DNA from: Brasilonema sennae CENA114
GTDB taxonomy: Bacteria; Cyanobacteriota; Cyanobacteriia; Cyanobacteriales; Nostocaceae
Length of the DNA: 64,000 nt
Direction: 5' to 3'
Assembly (NCBI RefSeq): GCF_006968745.1
Contig: NZ_CP030118.1
Span: 1,810,654 to 1,874,653 of the forward strand
Shown in pieces: positions 18,561 through 27,171 of this stretch. Below the pieces are notes generated by a model that searched no databases, was not told where the DNA came from, and was given only the letters and a program-made list of their open reading frames with translations. Position 1 is the stretch's first letter. Each line of letters begins with the position of its first letter. Position numbers and translations under genes: made by a program.

Positions 18561-18620
18561 ACAATGCATTAACCCAACGCTACAACGCTTGTAAAAGTTG
18601 GGTTGGGTTTTGCATTGTTC
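18561..18620. repeat. Long hairpin repeat
   Basis: ACAATGCATTAACCCAAC on the left is complementary, with a small bulge, to GTTGGGTTGGGTTTTGCATTGT on the right. It lies 129 bp downstream of the PsbP-like gene and may terminate it. GTTGGGTT hairpins of this kind are common dispersed repeats in Nostocales. Confidence 0.55.
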
Positions 18621-18748
18621 TAGCCAATCTACGCATCTATGTATTTGGAAATCATTTCTGAACTCATAGAAAATCACCTGCTAGCTATTGTTTGTGCAGT
18701 GCAACTCGAAATCACAAAGCCGTAGACAATTTTAGAATGTTAAGTTTA

Positions 18749-19405
18749 TCAACTCAAAACTTTGAAGGAGGAGTGTATCTTTTCAAAAATAGGTATGTAG
18801 TTTGAATTGTTCCTTGTGTAAAAAGTAGTAATACAAGCGGTATTGTTGTCTTTATAAGGTAATAAAGTAATCATTGTTTCTGTTTCTCTACCAGAATACC
18901 ACATCCTCATACCATTTTTACCATCCACATTAATTTTTTCCTTTTTAACTAGCCTTTCTCCATTTTCTTCAGAATAGCTGAGGTTTTCAGTGAAAGTTGT
19001 TTGAATTTTTTCGGAAATAATTTGAACATCAGTTTTAATAAAATTTTGGGTAATTATTCCTCCACCTCTTATTGCCATTTTTAGATTTGTAATATAAGCT
19101 AATTCACTACAGCTTCTTGTCAAAAACCACCCGAGTGGATAAGAAATAGAATATACTTTGTTTTCTACATAGGTTTGAAAATTTGTGAAAACTGAATTAA
19201 TTTGAGACGCTATAACAGTAGAAGGCTTAAGTTTTCTGATTATCTGTTGATCAGTAGAGAGTGATTGCCCTATCGTCATTTGAGAATATGGCGTATCAAG
19301 ATGCTGCTTGAGCTTTGTAGTAGCTAAAGTTTGATTAGCGAAAGTCTGAACACTGACAAGTGTAACTGTGAGCAGAAAAGTGTCTACCCATTTAACTAGT
19401 CTCAT
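18749..19405 (-). CDS. PsbP-like secreted protein
   Basis: A 218-residue protein with an N-terminal hydrophobic signal (TFLLTVTLVSVQTFA) and a mature region that looks like the PsbP/MOG1 alpha-beta-alpha fold. YSISYPLGWFLTR (~residues 97-109) corresponds to the typical first strand, FTENLSYSE follows, and the C-terminal CITTFYTRNNSNYIPIFEKI with SSFKVLS resembles the final strand-helix of that fold. No ligand residues can be named. It is isolated, with A+T-rich flanks and repeats on either side. The PsbP call is by pattern only; it could be another periplasmic DUF1795-like protein. Confidence 0.5.
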   Translation of the reverse strand: MRLVKWVDTFLLTVTLVSVQTFANQTLATTKLKQHLDTPYSQMTIGQSLSTDQQIIRKLKPSTVIASQINSVFTNFQTYVENKVYSISYPLGWFLTRSCSELAYITNLKMAIRGGGIITQNFIKTDVQIISEKIQTTFTENLSYSEENGERLVKKEKINVDGKNGMRMWYSGRETETMITLLPYKDNNTACITTFYTRNNSNYIPIFEKIHSSFKVLS

Positions 19406-19952
19406 AATTTTTTATCCTCAATCTTTAATTTGAAAAAAAGTAAGAATTGGTGCTCAGATTGAATATTTGATTTTAATCATCAAAGCTATTGCGTTTGCAA
19501 AATTCTAATTTGATTGATTTTCTTCTTGAAGAGGTTGGCGAAAAGCAAGCAAATAGTTATTTCTACAAAGTTGAAATAACACAATGATGACAAGTAAACG
19601 GGTATCACTTGTAAATGACACTCTCATCTCAATGCATCTATAGCAATCCATGCGGGAGTTGTGAAATTACTCGTTGAAGTAAAGAACGCTTAACGCTTAA
19701 GAAGAATGTACAAATGTACTTTTTTTTTAAGCGCAGAGCGCAGGCACTTTCACAAAAATGAGAACTGCTATATATGATTTTTACTTTGTTATCAATGAAT
19801 AAAAAAGTAGAAAATATAACAAAAATTAGGATAAATTAAAGAGCGTACTAATCACAGGATTTTTGTCCATCAAGTTATAAAACAATACCATTGTTGTTAA
19901 ACATGGTTTTTGGAGATTTCAGAGGTGTAAAACTCAAGAGACGCAACGTAAT
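19406..19952. other. Intergenic stretch without recognised gene
   Basis: About 550 bp, A+T-rich. I found no reliable open frame or RNA gene. Near 19690 there is AACGCTTAACGCTTAAG, a short direct repeat. The promoter of the PsbP-like gene should lie in the first part. Confidence 0.35.
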
Positions 19953-20083
19953 ATGGGAGCATGCCAATTTTGTAAAAAAAGAAGGGTATGGTGTGCATCT
20001 TGCTCCCTACTTTATTACCAAAAGGGGGCAAGATGGCTCCACTACAAAATCAAATTACTTTATACATTTAGGATGCTCACCAT
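19953..20083. mobile_element. MITE-like nested palindromic element
   Basis: The ends ATGGGAGCATGCC (19953-19965) and GGATGCTCACCAT (20071-20083) are imperfect inverted repeats. Inside, CATCTTGCTCCC (19996-20007) and GGGGGCAAGATG (20024-20035) form a second inverted repeat with one mismatch. The 131-bp unit has no transposase; a 64-codon open frame across it looks incidental. The structure suggests a small non-autonomous element or solo repeat. Target duplications are not evident. Confidence 0.45.
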
Positions 20084-20227
20084 AAGATTGCATTAGTTAT
20101 TATTCTTGTAAATTATCGGATCAGCAACCGTTCTGAACTCTCTGTTTGGGTTATAAAAAATCCCCCGCAAGCTAAAGCCAAACGGAGGAAAAACGACACA
20201 TTCTTTGTAAAAATGGAAATAATGCGA

Positions 20228-22141
20228 CTAACCAATAAGTTCCTTGACTTTATTGATGATGCCTTCAGGGTCAATTCCTTGATAGGGGTACTGTTCCCAT
20301 AAACCACCACATCCCTCTTTGTGAGTTCCTAAGTGAGCAAATTTTGGTGTCAGTCCCCGTTCAAGTAACCAACTACCAAAGCGGCTACCCAATCCTGTGC
20401 GGCGGTTGAAAGATTCAACAACCAATACAAATGGGGCTTTACCAACTTTTGCCAGCATTTGTTCATCAATAACGTTGAGTGTTGGCTTATTAATTAAGCC
20501 GACATCAATTCCTTGCTGTTTGAGACGTTCCACGGCGTCAACTGCGCGGTATAGTGCTTCACCAAAGCTGATGATATAACCAGCAGTTCCTTCACGCACA
20601 ACTTCATCTTTACCGGGAGTAAAGGTGTAGCCTTCGCCGTGTAAGTCTTTGCCATTGGCATCGAGAATGTTCGGCGTTTTAGACCGGGTGGAGAAAATAA
20701 ATCTGAGTCCCTGCTCAAAAAATACTGCTTCAACACAAGCTTTCATTTGAGCTGCGTCAGCGGGGAAATACAGTCGCGTTTCGTAGCCGTCATCTAAGCC
20801 ATTATCGGCAAAGAAATTGTTTAAACCGAAGTGACAGGTATTATCCGCCATGTCATCTATGCCAGAGTGAGAGAAGTGACATAGGACGTTGGAATAGTTC
20901 AGCCGCGCCATTGTAATTTCGGAAACGCACATCTCTAGAAATGCGCTGAAGGTGCCGAAAATACCCTGCTTACCTTTTTCCATACCGAAACCAGCAGCGG
21001 CGGAGAAATTTCCTCGCTCCATAATGCCAGAACTCACGAAGATTTCTGGGTGAGCGTCGTGAATCTTGTTCAGTCCACAGGAGCCTTCGAGGTCACTATC
21101 GATACACATGACCTTTTCTTTACGCTCGGTTTCACTCAAGCGATCAAGGACGGACACCACAGCTTCGCCAAACACGGTGCGGTTGGAACCCAACTTATCG
21201 CCAGAACCGATGAAGGTATAACTGTTCTTGGGTTTTTGAATACTTTTGAGGTATCTAACGGCTTCAGTTAGTCCGCGCTTTTCCAAGTAGGCGATCGCCT
21301 TATCCGCTGGAATCACATCATGACCATGAGTCGAACCTTCGATACCTTCAATTCCCACAGCCATCTTGCGCTTGTTGACCAAAGCTACTGGTCCATCACT
21401 CGTCACTGCTTGACAGATACGACGATACAAATCATCCAAATCTTCGCCGTCTCCTTCATTGACGCTGAGTCCGTGACCAGCAAGTGTCTTAGCGACACTA
21501 AATCCTGGTAAGTATTCCGAAGGATGTCCGGCGATTGTGACATCATTATCATCGATAATGAGCTTGACATTAAGATTCTTGGCAACTGCTAAACGTGCTG
21601 CTTCCGCATCGTTACCTTCCTGTTGGGAACCGTCAGAGCCGAGACAGAAAACCACCTTATTCGGATTTGCCAGTGCGACACCATTGATGTAAGGCCAAAT
21701 GTGTCCCAGGCGTCCGGAACTAAACTTTACTCCAGGAGTCAAGCCGAGTTCGGGGTGTCCAGGTAGTTTTGCACCAGCTTGGCGGTAATGAACAAGTTGT
21801 TCAGCACTTAACTCACCATGCAACACAGCCATAAGGTACTGGGTAGCAACGCGGTGTCCAGCTTCATCAAAGAAAATTGGTACGAATTTATCTGGTGCCC
21901 CCCGGAATAAGGCATCGAGGATAACGACTTCTGGTACTGTATCGTAAGGACCGCCAGTGTGACCGCCTACACCGCTAGCAGCTCCTGTGGCTGTAAAGAA
22001 AACAATTGCATCACGACAGAGTTGAATATTGGCTTTGAGTGTCTCCCGTTCCTCATCGCTCAGAGTTGGATTGGCAGGGTTCAGTGCTATTTGCTTATAA
22101 GCACTAAGGTTTATAGGAAAGCTAGCTGTAGCAACAGTCAT
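20228..22141 (-). CDS. Atypical transketolase-like thiamine-diphosphate enzyme
   Basis: A 637-residue protein; I start it at 22141 (MTVATASFPINLSAYK), with GGAATAT before the ATG. The ThDP-binding signature is CLGSDGSQQEGNDAEAARL, followed by IDDNDVTIAG. The pyrimidine-binding half has GIMERGNFSAAAGFGM, placing the catalytic Glu, and the C-terminal domain is transketolase-like (VESFNRRTGLGSRFG). The N-terminal region reads TGAASGVGGHTGGPYDTVP where canonical transketolases have an SGHPG motif, so this is a divergent branch. Standard cyanobacterial Calvin-cycle transketolase is different, so this is probably a second enzyme with unknown donor sugar. Confidence 0.7.
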   Translation of the reverse strand: MTVATASFPINLSAYKQIALNPANPTLSDEERETLKANIQLCRDAIVFFTATGAASGVGGHTGGPYDTVPEVVILDALFRGAPDKFVPIFFDEAGHRVATQYLMAVLHGELSAEQLVHYRQAGAKLPGHPELGLTPGVKFSSGRLGHIWPYINGVALANPNKVVFCLGSDGSQQEGNDAEAARLAVAKNLNVKLIIDDNDVTIAGHPSEYLPGFSVAKTLAGHGLSVNEGDGEDLDDLYRRICQAVTSDGPVALVNKRKMAVGIEGIEGSTHGHDVIPADKAIAYLEKRGLTEAVRYLKSIQKPKNSYTFIGSGDKLGSNRTVFGEAVVSVLDRLSETERKEKVMCIDSDLEGSCGLNKIHDAHPEIFVSSGIMERGNFSAAAGFGMEKGKQGIFGTFSAFLEMCVSEITMARLNYSNVLCHFSHSGIDDMADNTCHFGLNNFFADNGLDDGYETRLYFPADAAQMKACVEAVFFEQGLRFIFSTRSKTPNILDANGKDLHGEGYTFTPGKDEVVREGTAGYIISFGEALYRAVDAVERLKQQGIDVGLINKPTLNVIDEQMLAKVGKAPFVLVVESFNRRTGLGSRFGSWLLERGLTPKFAHLGTHKEGCGGLWEQYPYQGIDPEGIINKVKELIG

Positions 22142-22819
22142 GGTTGATATTCCTGTATGTAGATGAATGACACCAACAGAACCGTCTTCTTCGACGGTAC
22201 ACTGCAACGGTAAACTATATTGTTATGGTTGATTGCAACAAACACTTTGTGAACACTTTTGAATGGTAGGAAACGCTGCGGTTCTCCAAATAAATTAACA
22301 AGTTCTTTTTAAGTATAAATGCTTATCATAGTTTCATAACAAGAAAAATAAAGAAAATAAAAAATTTTTACGCTATACAGCCAAGTAGGACATGACAAAT
22401 GTTGAGAGCGAAATATGCACGCTTTTGAACTTCAGTCAATTAGACTGGAGAAGTGAATTAAAAATTTATGATAAAGATTTTTGCTCATAAAGATAAAAGC
22501 TTCATGAAGTTAGAAATAAGTTGACATTTTCGGTAGAAAAAGGTGCAAATAATATTTAAGGTGCATACTTTCAAAAAACAACTTCAGCTTTTAAAGCTTC
22601 ATCAGAGTAAGAGCAAAGAGTGTTAAAAGTTCTTTGACAGTATCAAGCGAGAAAATTAAAAAACTTGCTTGCCCAGAGTAAATCGACTGAATAACGGGTG
22701 TCTACCAAAAGCTAAGCAACTCATGCTTCTTGATCGCTGAAATACTAATGCAACGTACAGGTGCTTAGTGTTGTGTAAGTCAAGTATCTGCAGCAAACCC
22801 GTAATCACAAGAATTTACT
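22142..22819. other. A+T-rich upstream region of the transketolase-like gene
   Basis: About 680 bp with no supported gene. It includes long poly-A-rich tracts around 22340-22370 and must hold the promoter of the transketolase-like gene. Confidence 0.35.
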
Positions 22820-23074
22820 ATGTACAGCCAAATGCTTCAGGCTTTCACTAAAAATACCCCAATGTTGAGTGAGTCTCAACTAGTAAAGGTTCCTTTGCTG
22901 ATTAAAAGCATGACACCAAAAGCCGAGATGATTGTCTTGAACACTACACACAATAAAAACGCACAAGTTGCTAAAGTGTTCATTCCACATTTCAATCTTT
23001 GTGGTGTCTCTATTTCCCATCAACAACTAAAAACTCAGCAATCAGGGACAGTGAAATTCAACAAACAAATCTGA
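22820..23074 (+). CDS. Small hypothetical ORF, doubtful
   Basis: An 84-residue frame (MYSQMLQAFTKNTPML) in an otherwise empty 1.5-kb gap. There is no clear ribosome-binding site and no domain that I recognise. The translation has an ordinary amino-acid mix and one internal IPHFNLCGVSI stretch, so it may be a real small gene, but chance is equally likely. Confidence 0.25.
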   Translation: MYSQMLQAFTKNTPMLSESQLVKVPLLIKSMTPKAEMIVLNTTHNKNAQVAKVFIPHFNLCGVSISHQQLKTQQSGTVKFNKQI

Positions 23075-23101
23075 AATAAAAACTACTCTGCCTGTTAAAC
23101 C

Positions 23102-23131
23102 AGTGAACAGTGAACAGTGAACAGTGAACAG
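23102..23131. repeat. AGTGAAC heptamer tandem repeat
   Basis: Four perfect copies of AGTGAAC and the start of a fifth. Two copies of GGTAACTGATAACTG follow ~70 bp later. Such heptamer STRRs are typical of heterocystous cyanobacteria and vary between strains. Confidence 0.85.
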
Positions 23132-23429
23132 CTACCTACGCAGTTAACAAGGGGTGGACTCGTCCGTTTCCTGCCTGGTAACTGATAACTGATACTGCGG
23201 GTACTTGGTAACTGATAACTGTTAACAAGAGTAGGCAAGAGTTTCAACATCAGATGCAAGTACCAGACTCTATGGTAGCTCTGTTCGTGCTAAGGGTGAC
23301 TAGATTTGCCCTTGAGCAAAGCTTGGTATGAGTTAACTAGAGTCAACAGCGCAACTATCGGTGATGACATAATCAGCGCGTCTATATGAGATCTAACTCA
23401 TATGATCATGCCTATCAGGTCACAAGAAT

Positions 23430-23615
23430 TCAGAATTCAAAATTATAAATTCAAAATTAATACCCCTTAGCTAAAGCCAGGGGTTTGAAATAAGGATGCG
23501 GCGTTTTTTGTTTTCCATGTCTAAAGACAGGGGCTTGCATCCTGAATGAATCAATTCAAAATTGTTTCTTGATTTTTGAACTTTGAATTTTGAATTTTGA
23601 ATTCAAACTATGGTT
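23430..23615. repeat. Hairpin pair flanked by AATTCAAA repeats
   Basis: ATTCAAAAT-type heptamers at 23430-23460 and 23560-23605 flank two short hairpins, CCCCTTAGC-TAAAGCCAGGGG and TGTCTAAAGACAGGGGCTTG. Hairpins with this CAGGGGTTTG/CAGGGGCTTG wording often mark the ends of IS200/IS605-type elements in cyanobacteria, so this may be a remnant; no transposase or TnpB is present. The stretch precedes the beta-helix gene. Confidence 0.4.
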
Positions 23616-23677
23616 ACGTTGTTCGTGCGTAAGTCCTGATTTGGTCAAGACAAACAACAAACGAGGATTGATGAAAC

Positions 23678-25690
23678 ATGAGTACTATTAACGTGACGTC
23701 TAATGCTGACAATGGTGCTGGTTCTCTTAGAGAGGCGATCGCCCAAGCAAAATCAGATGATACCATTCAATTTGGCTCTAACCTCGCCAATCAAACAATT
23801 AACCTTACCTCAGGTGAACTCACAGTAGACAAAAACCTGACAGTTGATGGTGCAAGTACTACTGGTCTAACCATTAGTGGTAATAATGCCAGCCGAATTT
23901 TCGATGTCACAACACCAGGCTCAAGTTTTACGTTGCGAAATTTGACCCTTGTCAATGGAAAATCCAGTGGTGAAGGTGAAAATGGTGCCGGAGGTGCAAT
24001 TCGGACAATCAGTAGTGATAAACTGACCACTCTTAACGTAGAGAATAGCAAATTTATAAATAACGCCTCTTCAGGAAATGGAGGAGGTGCAATTTGGGCA
24101 GGGTTTAATACAGCCAACACCATCACTAACAGTCTGTTTGAGGGTAACGATGGTACTGCTGGTAAAAGCGAACGCGGTGGTGGAGCGATCGCAGTTAATA
24201 CTAACAGTACTCTCACGGTCAAAAATAGTGAGTTCGATAATAACAAGGGAACTAATGGCGGTGCAATCAATAGTGTATTGAGCACACTCACTGTAGAAGA
24301 CTCTACTTTCCGCAATAATGACTCAACCGCTGGAGGTCCGATTGGTCCCAATACCATAGGTTACGGTGGAGCCATCTATACTGATGGAGCGAATGCCTCT
24401 GGACCAAATTTCGATCATGGTTCTGTAGGGGGCACAATTACTATTCGCAACAGCAAATTTGAGGGTAACAAAGCTGTTGGACAAGGGGGAGGACTCTTTC
24501 TGTATGCTTATCCTCCAGACAAGATCATCGTTGACAATTCCACAATCACTAAAAATGAGGTCGTTGCGGATAGTCAAGGTGATTCACTCGGCGGTGGTTT
24601 GCGAATTGGTAATGGTGAGTTTACTATCAACAACACTACTTTCACAGATAATCGGGCACTGAACCAAGGTGGTGGTTTGTGGGTAGGAGAACAATCACCA
24701 GGTACCATCACCAAGAGTACGTTCTCTGGTAATCGAGCCGAGAGTACTGACGGCAAAAATGGTCTTGGTGGAGCGATCGCTTTAGCTAATAACTCTAATC
24801 CCGTCACTATCGATGGTACGACTGTTGCTAACAACTACGCTGGGTGGCAAGGTGGAGGCATTTTTGGAGGAGGTTCGTCCACTACTCTTACAAATTCAAC
24901 CTTTGCAAATAACGTTGCTTACAATGGCGGCAACAATTGGAACATCAAGAATCAAGCGACTGATCAACTCAGCGATGGTGGGGGAAATACTCAATGGCCA
25001 GCGAAGAACTCGAATGACCCCACTGACATCAATGTCACAGCATCTATTAATATTGCACAGCCTGACTTGAGTAATTTGCAGAACACTGGCCAAAATGTAA
25101 CTAATTCTCTGACTGAGAATAATTCTAATCTGGGTACAGCTATTACCCCAGCAGCAGTGAGTGACTATAGCTCAAGTAAAGGCACTTCTGTAGACGCCAT
25201 AAGCAATAGTCCCAACAATAATCCTAATGATAACCTTACCCCTGTGGCTGTTAATGGAAATAGCTCTAGCAATGCTTCGGATGGTAGTCTTACTCAAGTA
25301 CCCGGTAACGATAGCTCCAGCAGCAATAGCCCTATATTCACTGAGGCTGGTAACAGTTTACTGTGTGGTAATCTTACTAAGGGTGATCATTTCTACAGTG
25401 GTCTTAGCCAGGACACTCTCATACAAGGCAAGGCTATTGACAACTCTGTGCTCACTCCTAGCCAAAGCTCTGAATTAAATTCTCAGTTGAACTCTGGACA
25501 AGACTATGTCAGCTTATTGGACACTCTGACTCCGAGTCATTTTTCAAGCAGCCAGCCTGGTCAAGATAGCTCGAATGTGGACAACATTCAGCCTCGGTCA
25601 CTGGCGAATTTGGACAAAGTCAATACTCCAACGCTTAGTAGTAATCCCCAATTTTTCTCTGGACAAAGTTACTCTACTTCAACTCTGTAA
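23678..25690 (+). CDS. Right-handed beta-helix repeat protein
   Basis: A 670-residue protein. It opens with INVTSNADNGAGSLREAIA, the entry motif of many secreted beta-helix proteins. Residues ~40-430 form about a dozen turns with recurring NGGGAIW, RGGGAIAV, KGTNGGAI and QGGGLW motifs and stacks of Asn, the pattern of a parallel beta-helix (pectate-lyase/polymorphic-membrane-protein-like). Residues ~440-670 are Ser/Asn-rich and probably disordered. No cleavable signal peptide is evident at the N-terminus, so export would need a type I or other route. It is probably a surface protein, adhesin or sheath component. A secreted-protein gene follows 40 bp later. Confidence 0.75.
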   Translation: MSTINVTSNADNGAGSLREAIAQAKSDDTIQFGSNLANQTINLTSGELTVDKNLTVDGASTTGLTISGNNASRIFDVTTPGSSFTLRNLTLVNGKSSGEGENGAGGAIRTISSDKLTTLNVENSKFINNASSGNGGGAIWAGFNTANTITNSLFEGNDGTAGKSERGGGAIAVNTNSTLTVKNSEFDNNKGTNGGAINSVLSTLTVEDSTFRNNDSTAGGPIGPNTIGYGGAIYTDGANASGPNFDHGSVGGTITIRNSKFEGNKAVGQGGGLFLYAYPPDKIIVDNSTITKNEVVADSQGDSLGGGLRIGNGEFTINNTTFTDNRALNQGGGLWVGEQSPGTITKSTFSGNRAESTDGKNGLGGAIALANNSNPVTIDGTTVANNYAGWQGGGIFGGGSSTTLTNSTFANNVAYNGGNNWNIKNQATDQLSDGGGNTQWPAKNSNDPTDINVTASINIAQPDLSNLQNTGQNVTNSLTENNSNLGTAITPAAVSDYSSSKGTSVDAISNSPNNNPNDNLTPVAVNGNSSSNASDGSLTQVPGNDSSSSNSPIFTEAGNSLLCGNLTKGDHFYSGLSQDTLIQGKAIDNSVLTPSQSSELNSQLNSGQDYVSLLDTLTPSHFSSSQPGQDSSNVDNIQPRSLANLDKVNTPTLSSNPQFFSGQSYSTSTL

Positions 25691-25730
25691 GGTTATCGCA
25701 TGACAAAACATGGTGGGTTAATCACTGACT

Positions 25731-26858
25731 ATGAAGCCTAAAACACCGATAATGGATTCCAAGATCCAGCAACGCATATCAGTGCAACGCCCACACCGCG
25801 TCACACGTTATAGGCTTGCACGGCTTGTCCTGCTGGGAGTGATGACTTTTGTCCTGTCCGGCGTGCCGCCAATCATGGCGGCACAGAGCAAGCCGACTTC
25901 AAAAGCCGATTTATCGCCCGTTATGTTGGCTAGCAACACGACAAGCGAAACACGCGACCCCGCCTATTGGCCATTTGATGCACGCAGCCCGTGGAATATG
26001 CCAATCGGCTCTGAGGCGCAGTTCGAGCCGGTGAGTTCCTCCGAGTGGACGACGCAAGCGTTAAAGTACGGTCTCCAGATCAATACAACAGACTGGTCTA
26101 TCCCGATCTTTATGGCTGATGCATCTGATCCGATGCGCAGCATTTATAGCACCGACTACGACAAACTTGCTTTCGAGATGCATGTGCCAGACCCCGCTGT
26201 ACCGGATTCTAACGAGGACGGTCATTTGCACATCATCGACGAAACCCACAATTTTGTCATAGAGATGCTCTGGGCAAAGAGGCGGGCTGACGGCAACCTT
26301 GAAGCACCGTACCCCAACAAAATAGACTTGAAGGGTCCTGGAGTCTTTGACACCTACCACGGCTCATGTGCCTACGGTGGATCGTGTACAGCTGGGCTGA
26401 TCCGCAAGGGGGAACTCCACAACGGGATTCGACACGCACTGCGAATCTCGATCACACCTGCTGTCTTAAATAAGAACACCCCTAGTGGAAAGCCTTATGT
26501 ATGGCCTGCAAACTGGGCTGACGACGACGGCAATGGCAGCAGCTATACTGGGACGGGAAATGTGTACATGGGTTCGTTGTTGGCAATCCCGCCAAACGTA
26601 GACATCCAGGCTATTGTCGGACCACCGGGCACACCGATCTACGAGCTGGCTCGCGCCCTCCAAGACTACGGTGCCTATGTAGTGGATCGGGGTCACCTTA
26701 ACCTGTACGGTGAACCCTCAGCAGACGAAGAGGTGAAACAGCTTTCATGGGAAGGTCTGCAAGCACTGCCAAAGTTCCTTCAGGTGGTAGCGAACAATGC
26801 TTCAGAGCGTGTTGGTGGTGGCGGGACACCTCGTCGTCCACTCGCTCCTTCGTTTTAA
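25731..26858 (+). CDS. Secreted protein of unknown function, likely horizontally acquired
   Basis: A 375-residue protein with a long basic N-region, then a hydrophobic signal (LVLLGVMTFVLSGVPPIMAA). Mature-region landmarks are WPFDARSPWNMPIGSEAQF, GHLHIIDETHNFVIEMLW, CAYGGSCTAGLIRKGEL, GIRHALRIS and ARALQDYGAYVVDR. I recall this combination in secreted proteins of soil bacteria such as actinomycetes, but no function. The coding sequence is visibly richer in G+C than its neighbours (35 of 60 bases at 26401-26460), which suggests transfer. The start is uncertain: an ATG at 25752 is an alternative. It may be co-transcribed with the beta-helix gene. Confidence 0.65.
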   Translation: MKPKTPIMDSKIQQRISVQRPHRVTRYRLARLVLLGVMTFVLSGVPPIMAAQSKPTSKADLSPVMLASNTTSETRDPAYWPFDARSPWNMPIGSEAQFEPVSSSEWTTQALKYGLQINTTDWSIPIFMADASDPMRSIYSTDYDKLAFEMHVPDPAVPDSNEDGHLHIIDETHNFVIEMLWAKRRADGNLEAPYPNKIDLKGPGVFDTYHGSCAYGGSCTAGLIRKGELHNGIRHALRISITPAVLNKNTPSGKPYVWPANWADDDGNGSSYTGTGNVYMGSLLAIPPNVDIQAIVGPPGTPIYELARALQDYGAYVVDRGHLNLYGEPSADEEVKQLSWEGLQALPKFLQVVANNASERVGGGGTPRRPLAPSF

Positions 26859-26964
26859 GTCGTTGATGGTACACAGTCCTAGGCAAACCAGAGTTATATT
26901 GCCTGTTTGATTGGCTCTTTGTATGTGCTTGATACATAGCACTTGATGTTCATTGATGCTTTCG

Positions 26965-26994
26965 GAAACCAAGTCTTTTAAAAAACTTGGTTTC
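26965..26994. terminator. Hairpin downstream of the secreted-protein gene
   Basis: GAAACCAAGT and ACTTGGTTTC form a perfect 10-bp stem around CTTTTAAAAA, in the gap between two convergent genes. It is a plausible terminator for the plus-strand gene. Confidence 0.5.
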
Positions 26995-27032
26995 TGAAAA
27001 TCTCCTTACTTACGAGCTAATACAAAAAATAT

Positions 27033-27165
27033 GGCGTTGCTGAATTTGGGAATGAATTATGGTTGTAGCACGATGTTCAATTTCCTGTAACCCTGTAGAA
27101 CTTTCGGATGCAACGTCTCTACATCAATGGGAATTTTAAAATTCATATCTTGATTCAGCAACGCC
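27033..27165. mobile_element. MITE with 13-bp perfect terminal inverted repeats
   Basis: GGCGTTGCTGAAT (27033-27045) is the exact reverse complement of ATTCAGCAACGCC (27153-27165). With mismatches the similarity extends to about 26 bases at each end (both reach ATGAATT). The element is 133 bp and has no gene. This terminal sequence is familiar from IS5-like elements of cyanobacteria. It ends 6 bp before the rtcB stop codon. No clear target duplication is seen. Confidence 0.7.
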
Positions 27166-27171
27166 CGGAAT

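Noticed and set aside
19891-20085. 64-codon ORF
   Set aside because: Spans the nested palindromic element and is best explained by it.
23102-23131. CRISPR array
   Set aside because: Units are 7-base direct tandem repeats with no spacers; no cas gene is nearby and no CRISPR was seen elsewhere.
23791-25093. Several minus- and plus-strand ORFs over the beta-helix gene
   Set aside because: Repetitive coding sequence keeps other frames open; the translations are low-complexity shadows.
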